Assembly (NCBI GenBank): GCA_002296125.1
Contig: DBHI01000060.1
Span: forward strand, 1 to 5,845
DNA: 5,845 nt
Direction of reading: 5' to 3'
From: Anaerolineales bacterium UBA832
Lineage (GTDB): Bacteria > Chloroflexota > Anaerolineae > Anaerolineales > UBA11657
Below, in pieces: positions 1 to 4,975 of this stretch; the stretch's first letter is position 1; each line of letters starts with the position of its first letter. The translations under genes were made by a program, and so were the position numbers. The notes under the pieces are model-generated. The model had not been told where the DNA came from. It saw nothing but the letters and a program-made list of their open reading frames with translations, and did no database searches.

Positions 1-457
1 ATGCCCATGAAGGGGCAATAAAAAGGGTTCCCTCTTTTACATTAGGAACATATGCAAGAGAAGTTGTATCAGTTCGTGGATCTTGCCAAGGTGCTACAAA
101 GCAAGTTGGAGTATGAACTTTTGGATCATACTCCACATATAATATTCCAGAGAATCCCCATCCTCTATGATTATGAACCGTCTGTTGATCTCCTTTCTGA
201 TATTTAACTGCCCATGCATCAGTCATAGAACAAGTAACTTTTGCTTCCTTACAAAACTCAGATAGTTCAGGTTTTAGAAAATCCTCAAAATATCTAACAT
301 ATGATTTTCCACATGTCTGTCTATCAGTCTCAAAAGTTTGGAGTTCAGTGCGTATAAACTTACTCTTATTAATTCTACTGAGTAGTCCTTTCTTCTTAAA
401 CTCCCAATCACTTATCTCATACTGATAAGAAGGAAATTCAAAAAGAGGTGCCTTCAT
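1..457 (-). CDS. 2OG-Fe(II) oxygenase-like protein, C-terminus beyond window
   Basis: The reading frame starts at the ATG at 457 and stays open for 152 codons to the window edge, so the C-terminus is missing. Residues 93-108 (TVHNHRGWGFSGILYV) match the HxH-then-SGxxY core of the putative 2OG-Fe(II) oxygenase family common in marine phages. H95 and H97 are candidate metal ligands. Residues 143-151 (GTLFIAPSW) match the strand just before the distal histidine, which would fall off the window. Such enzymes use 2-oxoglutarate, O2 and Fe(II) to hydroxylate a substrate, here unknown. The start overlaps the stop of the upstream gene as ATGA, suggesting translational coupling. An in-frame TAG lies three codons upstream (464-466), so the start cannot be extended. 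There is only a weak ribosome site. It is the third gene of the operon driven from about 1840. The fold is fairly secure; the role is not. Confidence 0.82.
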   Translation of the reverse strand, partial: MKAPLFEFPSYQYEISDWEFKKKGLLSRINKSKFIRTELQTFETDRQTCGKSYVRYFEDFLKPELSEFCKEAKVTCSMTDAWAVKYQKGDQQTVHNHRGWGFSGILYVEYDPKVHTPTCFVAPWQDPRTDTTSLAYVPNVKEGTLFIAPSWA

Positions 458-1191
458 CTTGATCTATCCCATGCACAATGAGCTCGTTGTCCATCTTGTA
501 AAACATAATGGAAAAAGATTTGATGATAATATTGTTCCTGTTGGGGTTTTTTACCAAACAATTTCTTACTTTTCTTCCCTAATGGAGTACCAGGCATCGG
601 ATCTCTCCAATGAGGACGTTCACATCCTTTATATACCATCCCATCACCAGGATCAAGAACCAGAGCACGTTCTTCACCAGGAACTAATACAGCAGTTTTC
701 TTTTTATCAGTATAGGTATCGGGAGTTTTAATCTTTACCTCCCATTCTTTTAAGTTATCAGGAAGATTAGTGCTAACGTGAATAGTAACCGAAATCTCAC
801 AAGCATCTCTATCAGCATGTTTATGTAAAGGTTGACCAGGAAAATAAAACCTATCATAGTAATAGGTATTATAAAGTTTTCTTCCCAATGTTTTCTCTAA
901 CTTCTTACGCACACCACTATGAATTTTACGATACTGTGGATGCCAATACCTTGCAACTGAACCTTCTACCTGATTTTCAACAGGAGTATGGTTAAAATGC
1001 TCTGGATTATCATCCCAATAATTTAACTGTCCACGTAATTCTGGAACAGGATGATAAAGTTCTTCTGGATCCCATAAATCTTTTACTACCAGATAACCAT
1101 CCTTATCAAACTGTTTATTACGAGTCCATGCAGTTCCACTGTTGTGCTTCTCCTGAAACATTATCTGCTGTTCTGTCATACATTCTGCCAT
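454..1191 (-). CDS. 2OG-Fe(II) dioxygenase, phytanoyl-CoA/prolyl-hydroxylase-like (245 aa)
   Basis: A full-length 245-aa protein. Residues 28-42 (FDKDGYLVVKDLWDP) look like the N-terminal segment of phytanoyl-CoA dioxygenase-like proteins ('GYLVV..L'). The HxD iron motif is H125-A126-D127 within PLHKHADRDACEIS. A following beta strand reads SVTIHVS. The distal histidine is probably H194 in GDGMVYKGCERPHWRDP, followed by QIFFHYVLQDG (224-234). That H-W-R-x-P ... HYV arrangement recurs in phage and bacterial oxygenases of this type. The first ATG is supported by a strong AGGAGGT site 5 bases upstream that overlaps the previous gene's stop. The gene lies 10 bp after the 206-aa oxygenase and overlaps the next one by 4 bp, so it is the middle gene of a three-gene operon. 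The substrate cannot be read from the sequence; small molecules and protein side chains are both possible. Confidence 0.85.
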   Translation of the reverse strand: MAECMTEQQIMFQEKHNSGTAWTRNKQFDKDGYLVVKDLWDPEELYHPVPELRGQLNYWDDNPEHFNHTPVENQVEGSVARYWHPQYRKIHSGVRKKLEKTLGRKLYNTYYYDRFYFPGQPLHKHADRDACEISVTIHVSTNLPDNLKEWEVKIKTPDTYTDKKKTAVLVPGEERALVLDPGDGMVYKGCERPHWRDPMPGTPLGKKSKKLFGKKPQQEQYYHQIFFHYVLQDGQRAHCAWDRSR

Positions 1192-1196
1192 GACTT

Positions 1197-1203
1197 ACCT
1201 CCT
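1197..1203 (-). promoter_or_regulatory. Shine-Dalgarno site AGGAGGT for the 245-aa oxygenase
   Basis: The minus strand reads AGGAGGT, then 5 bases (AAGTC), then the ATG at 1191. The site overlaps the TAG stop (1202-1204) of the preceding gene. It fixes the start at the first ATG rather than at later in-frame Met codons (residues 5 and 11). Confidence 0.85.
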
Positions 1204-1822
1204 ATTTCCAACGAGGGCCGACAGTCCATCCAACGATAGACTTACGTGTTCCTTTCGTTACCTTATTAACTCTATGTTGAGTACGAGAGTCAAATAATAC
1301 TATACATCCCTTCTTACGAGGAACAATATAACTATTACCTGATTCATCCAACAATTGAACGTTACCACCTTCATAGTCATCAGGATCAGAGAGTTGCATG
1401 GCAAAAGATAATTTCCTCACCATCTCTACATTTTCATTTACAAAATCTTGTCCTAATCCCTCTGTACGATTACCTACCGATACTGGTTTATATTGTGTGG
1501 CTAATCCTGCATCATTGTGCCATCCATAGAATTGACCTTCTTGATATCGAGTATATTGCATACTTTCACCATCAATACATCGCAAATCATAAAGAAAATT
1601 TTCTCTATTTGCTCTTTGTATATAATGCCAAATAAATCCACCTACCCAATGAGTTGTAGGTATCCATGCATTCTGTGAATTTCTTTTCTCTTTATTTAAT
1701 GCATCTCCATGTAACTTGGAGTCTGCCATCTGTGGATCAAAATTTTCTGTTAAATCTTCTTCGATTAAATTTACGACCTTATCTGGTAGGTCAGTAAAAT
1801 ACCATATACTCTGATATGCCAT
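1202..1822 (-). CDS. PKHD-type 2OG-Fe(II) hydroxylase (206 aa)
   Basis: This protein carries the complete signature of the prolyl-4-hydroxylase-like/PKHD hydroxylase group. YQEGQFYGWHND contains the HxD motif (H102, D104). LSFAMQLSDPDDYEGGNVQLL (138-158) matches the conserved 'LSDPxDYxGG' core. CIVLFDSRTQHRVNKVTKGTRKS contains the distal H183 and R193, the expected 2-oxoglutarate-binding arginine ten residues later. All four key residues are therefore present and an active iron enzyme is expected. Family members hydroxylate proteins or are linked to iron uptake in bacteria; the phage substrate is unknown. It is the first gene of a three-oxygenase operon, directly behind a consensus sigma70 promoter, with a predicted leader of only about 17 bases. 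Ribosome-site pairing is weak (TAGG very close to the ATG). Its length is normal to slightly short for the family. Confidence 0.9.
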   Translation of the reverse strand: MAYQSIWYFTDLPDKVVNLIEEDLTENFDPQMADSKLHGDALNKEKRNSQNAWIPTTHWVGGFIWHYIQRANRENFLYDLRCIDGESMQYTRYQEGQFYGWHNDAGLATQYKPVSVGNRTEGLGQDFVNENVEMVRKLSFAMQLSDPDDYEGGNVQLLDESGNSYIVPRKKGCIVLFDSRTQHRVNKVTKGTRKSIVGWTVGPRWK

Positions 1823-1845
1823 AAACCTATGATGTATTCAGTGAT

Positions 1846-1874
1846 ATTATATAGGAGAGTTTTTAGATTGTCAA
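1846..1874 (-). promoter_or_regulatory. Perfect sigma70 promoter TTGACA-N17-TATAAT
   Basis: On the minus strand TTGACA (1869-1874) is followed after exactly 17 bases by TATAAT (1846-1851). Both hexamers match the consensus fully, at optimal spacing. Transcription would begin near 1839-1840, about 17 bases before the ATG of the PKHD hydroxylase gene. This is the kind of promoter read by the unmodified host RNA polymerase, so early expression of the three-oxygenase operon is inferred. Confidence 0.88.
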
Positions 1875-1887
1875 TTACCTTTCTAGT

Positions 1888-1895
1888 TATTTATC
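1888..1895 (-). promoter_or_regulatory. Late-promoter-like box GATAAATA, proximal
   Basis: The minus strand reads GATAAATA, matching the NATAAATA form of the T4-type late promoter (T4 consensus TATAAATA) reported for T4-like cyanophages. It lies about 66 bases upstream of the PKHD hydroxylase start, behind the sigma70 promoter, in non-coding sequence. An 8-base AT-rich match alone is weak; the twin copy 14 bp away and the non-coding location raise the likelihood. Confidence 0.5.
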
Positions 1896-1901
1896 ATTCT
1901 T

Positions 1902-1909
1902 TATTTATC
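1902..1909 (-). promoter_or_regulatory. Late-promoter-like box GATAAATA, distal
   Basis: A second minus-strand GATAAATA, followed by AA, lies exactly 14 bp from the first and just past the stop of the 71-aa gene (stop codon at 1916-1918). Together they form a short direct repeat. It could be an alternative late start for the oxygenase operon. Confidence 0.45.
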
Positions 1910-1915
1910 GACTGA

Positions 1916-2131
1916 TTAAGAAGCATCAATAATCTGCTGAATCTTCTCTATGGCACCAATAGTTCTAAGATAATATTCCACATGACGATTATCCGGATTA
2001 GATCTAAATTGAGCAAGTAAAGTAGACAAATTAGGATTCGCTTCACAATGCCCTTTAATTTCAGTCAGTGTGGTTACCATGGCAGAGTCAGTAGTAATAT
2101 TAACACCTGCCGCCGCATTAGGATCAGCCAT
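1916..2131 (-). CDS. Small unrecognised protein, 71 aa
   Basis: I do not recognise this protein. It starts MADPNAAAGVNITTDSAM, a small-residue-rich N-terminus, and continues into what looks like two or three helices (roughly 18-46 and 50-70, ending IGAIEKIQQIIDAS). It has one cysteine (C29), no transmembrane segment and no signal peptide. It lies alone on the minus strand between two oxygenase genes: 24 bp after the 173-aa oxygenase and 93 bp before the next operon. A late-promoter-like box lies 17 bases before its ATG, but there is no good Shine-Dalgarno site. That arrangement matches the 138-aa structural-type gene at 4540-4956, so late expression is inferred. A minor virion component, an accessory factor for the oxygenases or an unrelated small phage protein are all possible. 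Confidence 0.75.
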   Translation of the reverse strand: MADPNAAAGVNITTDSAMVTTLTEIKGHCEANPNLSTLLAQFRSNPDNRHVEYYLRTIGAIEKIQQIIDAS

Positions 2132-2148
2132 TTTAGTCTTTTTTTATA

Positions 2149-2159
2149 TATTTATTTAG
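2149..2159 (-). promoter_or_regulatory. Late-promoter-like box CTAAATAAATA
   Basis: The minus strand reads CTAAATAAATA, containing both CTAAATA (2153-2159) and AATAAATA (2149-2156). It overlaps the TAA stop (2156-2158) of the 173-aa oxygenase gene and lies 17 bases before the ATG of the 71-aa gene. The implied leader is about 11 bases and lacks a clear ribosome site. Confidence 0.55.
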
Positions 2160-2677
2160 TTCCAAAAATTAAAATTAAAAGATATAATGGTTTTCATTGA
2201 ATCACTCTGATTGGGAGGTGCTCGATGTACTAAAAAACTAGGAAAAGCAAGAACATCTCCCTCTTTTATATCAAACTCGCATATATCATTAGTAAAAGGA
2301 TCAATATATTGGGTTTTAGGAGTATCTAAAGGCATATCAAGATAATAAACTCCACTATACTGACAATCATGAACATGCCATCCATGATATTGCTCTTTTT
2401 GATATTGTTGATAGAAAAAACATCTTATCTCAACATCTTTATAATGTGTAGAGATTTTTGCAAAATCTATTAAACAATCTTTAATACGAGGTCTAATAGA
2501 ATCCAAATAAGGTCGAGGATGATCTCTACTTAATTCATAGTCACTTCTAATATCTAAAGTATTTTTTTTAATATATGCTACAGAATACTTATCAATTAAT
2601 TCTAAAATTTGACTTTTATATTCCTTATGTCCTATAATAGGCTTTTTAAAGACAGGAATTTTAAGAGGATTATACAT
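2156..2677 (-). CDS. 2OG-Fe(II) oxygenase-like protein (173 aa), HxH type
   Basis: This is a complete small oxygenase of the putative 2OG-Fe(II) family typical of marine T4-like phages. The core is YHGWHVHDCQYSGVYYLDMP (98-116) with H101 and H103 as candidate metal ligands. It is followed by TQYIDPF (122-128), GDVLAFPSFLVHRAPP (140-155) with distal H151, and SMKTIISFNFNF. The position usually held by the 2-oxoglutarate-binding arginine is K162. The N-terminus (NPLKIPVFKKPI) resembles the 'F..PI' openings of the family. The gene is divergent from the plus-strand oxygenase, and the two start codons share a CATG. Its likely ribosome site, GGGAG about 10-11 bases upstream, lies inside the neighbour's coding sequence. 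I see no convincing promoter of its own. Both are oxygenases of the same general type and may be distant paralogues. Confidence 0.85.
   Translation of the reverse strand: MYNPLKIPVFKKPIIGHKEYKSQILELIDKYSVAYIKKNTLDIRSDYELSRDHPRPYLDSIRPRIKDCLIDFAKISTHYKDVEIRCFFYQQYQKEQYHGWHVHDCQYSGVYYLDMPLDTPKTQYIDPFTNDICEFDIKEGDVLAFPSFLVHRAPPNQSDSMKTIISFNFNFWN
2609..2638 (+). promoter_or_regulatory. Putative sigma70-type promoter inside the 173-aa gene
   Basis: On the plus strand TTGACT (2609-2614) and TATAAT (2633-2638) are separated by 18 bases: one mismatch in the -35 and a perfect -10. Transcription would start near 2645, about 30 bases before the ATG at 2676. It lies within the antisense strand of the 173-aa oxygenase gene, which is where a promoter for the plus-strand gene must be, since the two genes share their start codons. 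Confidence 0.55.
2663..2669 (+). promoter_or_regulatory. Shine-Dalgarno site AAGAGGA for the plus-strand oxygenase
   Basis: AAGAGGA ends 6 bases before the ATG at 2676. It lies within the antisense of codons 3-5 of the divergent 173-aa gene and supports this start despite the lack of intergenic space. Confidence 0.65.
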
Positions 2678-3278
2678 GAATTATTTCACTCCCTTTACGG
2701 TTCCTATTTTTTATGAAGATTGTTCTTTCATCGAAAAAGATAATTTAATAGAAAGTTTAACACAAAAAATTAAAAATAACAACGATAACTTAAAACAAGT
2801 ACTGGATATACAAGATTTTTTATTTGCTAAAAATTTTATTTCATTTATAGAAACAAAATTTAAAGAAGTATTTTATAATCATTTAAACCATACCACCAAT
2901 ACTACACCTTTCTTGGTATCAAGTTGGTATAATTACTATGAAAAAGGAGGAGAAATCCCCACACATTCTCATAAAAATTCCTTCTACTCTGGTATATATT
3001 ATCCTTATGGAAATAATAAATCCCCGATATTCTTTGAGAATCCCCTAGAACAATCCCTTATAATATATCCCGAAGTAAAAGATCATAATAACTTTAATTA
3101 TATTACCTTTAAAGTATCTTGTCCTCAGGAAACCATTTTATTTTTTCCCTCATATTTAAGACATTATACAATGGCAGGATCCGGAATTAAACATTCAATC
3201 TCATTCAACTTCTTTATTGAAGGATCTTTAAATGCAAAGACAAAATCTAATTTTAAAATTAAAGTATCCCGTTACTAA
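2676..3278 (+). CDS. 2OG-Fe(II) oxygenase-like protein (200 aa), only plus-strand gene
   Basis: The family core is complete. SSWYNYYEKGG (82-92) leads into PTHSHKNSFYSGIYY (95-109), with H97 and H99 as candidate ligands. SPIFFENP (116-123) follows, then ETILFFPSYLRHYTM (152-166) with distal H163, and IKHSISFNFF (171-180). The usual 2-oxoglutarate-binding arginine position is K172, as in the divergent neighbour (K162). About 20 residues after the fold (Lys- and Asn-rich, ending KIKVSRY) form a basic tail. The base composition is very AT-rich, with many Asn, Lys, Phe and Tyr codons, unlike the adjacent glycine-rich gene. The start overlaps the divergent gene's start by 2 bp. The TAA stop (3276-3278) overlaps the TAG stop of the convergent glycine-rich gene (3275-3277). 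It has its own apparent promoter and ribosome site. The substrate is unknown. Confidence 0.87.
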   Translation: MNYFTPFTVPIFYEDCSFIEKDNLIESLTQKIKNNNDNLKQVLDIQDFLFAKNFISFIETKFKEVFYNHLNHTTNTTPFLVSSWYNYYEKGGEIPTHSHKNSFYSGIYYPYGNNKSPIFFENPLEQSLIIYPEVKDHNNFNYITFKVSCPQETILFFPSYLRHYTMAGSGIKHSISFNFFIEGSLNAKTKSNFKIKVSRY

Positions 3279-4336
3279 ATTGGTTTCTGCACTCCAACTG
3301 GAACTACAGTAATCGCTCCAGCACCACCATTTCCAGCTCTATTAGGATTAGGAGCACTAGCAGGAGTAGGACCACCTCCACCACCTGTTCCACCATCAAC
3401 GCTAACAGTTCCATTATTAGTATAGGTTCCACCATGACAGATTATAATTCTCCCACCGCCGGCTCCACCACCACCGCCACCATTTGAACCTGCACCCGGA
3501 GGAGCAGCATTACCACCCTCACCACCACGAGCCTTTATTGCTCCCGTAGGACCTATATCTATATTTCCTTGTACGAATAAACATATTAATCCACCAGCAC
3601 CGCCTCCGTCAAGACCATTTCCATCAGGATCAGGTGCGCCTTCTCCCGCCGGAGATCCTGCTCCTCCGCCACCACCTACTCTACCCCCTTCAGGTCCAGA
3701 ACCACCATTGCCTCCAGCAGTAGTATTAGTAGGGGGAGCAGATTCTCCAGCTATACCATAACCGCCAGCACCTGCACCGCCGCCGCCACCGCCGCCACAC
3801 CAAGCATATCCGGCACCACCAGTACCACCACCAGCAAAACCAGTACCACCGCCACCACCACCAGTTGCGCCCTCTCCAGGACCATCACCACCATCTCTCT
3901 CACTTCTCGCAGGCCAACCACCAGAATTGCCACTAGCGTTATTTCCCCCAGTACCACCTGTAACTATGGATTGAACTGTAGTTATTTCAGGTTCATTATA
4001 TGCAGCCGGATTATCCATCGCTGCGGCAGCTGGTCCTAAAACTGCTAAAGGTACATCTGGTTGACTAAGAGGTCCTCCTGTTGATCCAGGTGCATACCAA
4101 ACCCATCTTAAACCATTAGGTGATATTGCTCCTCCTGGTGTAGGTGCGTTCATTGCGGCACCTTTTTCATCCATGGATAATGTACCATTTATAGTACAAT
4201 TTCCTGTACAATAAAGTATAAGACCTTTACATTTATTATCTACGGTTACTGTATCACCACTATTAATGGTAATACTACTATACTGTTTAACGATAGCATC
4301 ACCATCAGTAGTAGCAGGAAAAGTTACATTAGCCAT
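3275..4336 (-). CDS. Glycine-rich tail-fibre adhesin-like protein (353 aa)
   Basis: Residues 1-60 form a beta-type N-terminal part (SITINSGDTVTVDNKCKGLI...GNCTINGTLSMDEKGA) of the 'G-L-x-L-x-x-x-G-x-x-x-I-x-G-T-L-x-x-x-G' kind seen before glycine-rich domains in phage and surface proteins. Residues about 127-340 are dominated by glycine runs (159-164, 181-187, 221-225, 286-291, 318-322), broken by hydrophobic strand-like inserts at 248-268 (GGLICLFVQGNIDIGPTGAI) and 296-300 (RIIIC). The pattern resembles the gp38-type adhesins of T-even phages, whose glycine-rich motifs pack as polyglycine-II helices and carry variable receptor-binding loops. A receptor-binding or fibre-tip role is inferred. 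Six cysteines are visible (36, 43, 47, 180, 252, 300). AGGAGG lies 8 bases before the ATG and supports the start. It is last in a run of fibre-type genes and converges on the plus-strand oxygenase. Confidence 0.8.
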   Translation of the reverse strand: MANVTFPATTDGDAIVKQYSSITINSGDTVTVDNKCKGLILYCTGNCTINGTLSMDEKGAAMNAPTPGGAISPNGLRWVWYAPGSTGGPLSQPDVPLAVLGPAAAAMDNPAAYNEPEITTVQSIVTGGTGGNNASGNSGGWPARSERDGGDGPGEGATGGGGGGTGFAGGGTGGAGYAWCGGGGGGGAGAGGYGIAGESAPPTNTTAGGNGGSGPEGGRVGGGGGAGSPAGEGAPDPDGNGLDGGGAGGLICLFVQGNIDIGPTGAIKARGGEGGNAAPPGAGSNGGGGGGAGGGRIIICHGGTYTNNGTVSVDGGTGGGGGPTPASAPNPNRAGNGGAGAITVVPVGVQKPI

Positions 4337-4344
4337 TTATCTAT

Positions 4345-4350
4345 CCTCCT
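4345..4350 (-). promoter_or_regulatory. Shine-Dalgarno site AGGAGG for the glycine-rich gene
   Basis: The minus strand reads AGGAGG, then 8 bases, then the ATG at 4336. It overlaps the TAG stop (4349-4351) of the preceding 59-aa gene, so ribosomes could pass directly from one to the other. Confidence 0.85.
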
Positions 4351-4528
4351 ATGTATTAAGGTCACCATCAGACCCATCGCCAAAATTATTCATCTCAGGT
4401 TGTTGGGGAAGATATACCTCACCTCTATCGAAGTTGGTATTATAATACTTATCAGCATGTCCATCCATCCATTGAGTACTATTTACACCCGTAGGTCCTG
4501 CATTTTTACTAGTAGTTCTAACTCCCAT
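4349..4528 (-). CDS. Small protein in fibre operon, 59 aa
   Basis: A short open frame reads from the ATG at 4528 to a TAG at 4349-4351. It starts MGVRTTSKNAGPTGVNSTQW and ends DGSDGDLNT. I do not recognise it. It is hydrophilic and rich in Asn, Gly and Asp, with a YYNTNFDRGEVYLPQQPEM segment (28-46) and no membrane helix. Three points support a real gene. It exactly fills an otherwise empty 200-base gap in a tightly packed operon. GAGGT lies 8 bases before its start, overlapping the preceding stop. Its own stop carries the ribosome site of the next gene. A small structural or assembly protein is possible by context; 'MGVRT' at the start loosely echoes 'MGLKRT' of the upstream 138-aa protein. 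Confidence 0.72.
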   Translation of the reverse strand: MGVRTTSKNAGPTGVNSTQWMDGHADKYYNTNFDRGEVYLPQQPEMNNFGDGSDGDLNT

Positions 4529-4536
4529 GTTTAATT

Positions 4537-4541
4537 ACCTC
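4537..4541 (-). promoter_or_regulatory. Shine-Dalgarno site GAGGT for the 59-aa gene
   Basis: The minus strand reads TTGAGGT, then 8 bases (AATTAAAC), then the ATG at 4528. It overlaps the TGA stop (4540-4542) of the 138-aa gene. This pattern repeats along the operon and supports translation of the short frame. Confidence 0.65.
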
Positions 4542-4956
4542 AACCCGGAATGTCAGTATCGCCAAGAATCTGATAATTTACTACACTTCCTATACCACTT
4601 CCTGATATATTAGACACACTTACCTCTACAACAATAGATTCACGATCTACTAATACAATAGGATAATTAGGTTCAAAGAAAAATGTCTCAGCTTCACTAA
4701 GATCTACTTTTGTCAATCTATAATCAGTCGTTGCATATGATAAAGCCTCAGGTCTTGCTGCACCAGCAGGATATATGAATAAAGAAGAAGTACAAGTATT
4801 TAATCCAGTATTGTGCATCATCACCCCACGTAGATATGTGGTGGATGCAACACCAACAGGACCAGTACAATCAGTAACACCAACGGTAAAAATACCAACC
4901 GTAGCAATACCAGTAACAGATTGGATGTCTAATAGTTTAGTTCTTTTGAGTCCCAT
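4540..4956 (-). CDS. Beta-rich phage structural-type protein (138 aa)
   Basis: The N-terminal segment KLLDIQSVTGIATVGIFTVGV (7-27) carries one copy of the 'GIATVG' element that is repeated in the neighbouring fibre-like protein. The rest (about 30-130) alternates polar and hydrophobic residues as expected for a beta sandwich, with TFFFEPNYPIVLVDRESIVVEVSV (91-114) as a clear strand series. Cysteines are at 30 and 55; there is no membrane helix or signal peptide. I assign no specific function; a small virion or fibre-associated protein is the likeliest reading from context. It lies 22 bp after the fibre-like gene and 11 bp before the 59-aa gene. A CTAAATA box overlaps the previous stop. There is no clear Shine-Dalgarno site, so the start rests on the first ATG and on the neighbour spacing. 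Confidence 0.75.
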   Translation of the reverse strand: MGLKRTKLLDIQSVTGIATVGIFTVGVTDCTGPVGVASTTYLRGVMMHNTGLNTCTSSLFIYPAGAARPEALSYATTDYRLTKVDLSEAETFFFEPNYPIVLVDRESIVVEVSVSNISGSGIGSVVNYQILGDTDIPG

Positions 4957-4975
4957 GGTTGATATACTTTAGAGT

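Noticed and set aside
459..731. Plus-strand open frame of 90 codons
   Set aside because: It lies entirely within the antisense of the well-supported 245-aa oxygenase gene, has no domain signature and no clear ribosome site.
2678..2800. Minus-strand promoter for the 173-aa oxygenase inside the plus-strand gene
   Set aside because: Only weak AT-rich matches are present (for example TTGTGT and TATCTT at 17-base spacing); none stands out from the background.
3260..3300. Bidirectional terminator between the convergent genes
   Set aside because: The stop codons overlap and I see no GC-rich hairpin followed by a T run on either strand.
3767..3860. Triplet microsatellite (ccn repeats on the plus strand)
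   Set aside because: The pattern is imperfect and explained by glycine codons of the adhesin-like protein; no separate repeat element is needed.
3751..3957. Second minus-strand frame rich in Val, Leu and Ala
   Set aside because: It is a frame-shifted reading of the GGN-rich coding sequence of the glycine-rich gene; its composition follows from that low-complexity DNA.
4775..4972. Plus-strand open frame of 65 codons
   Set aside because: Antisense to the 138-aa gene; no ribosome site and no recognisable sequence.
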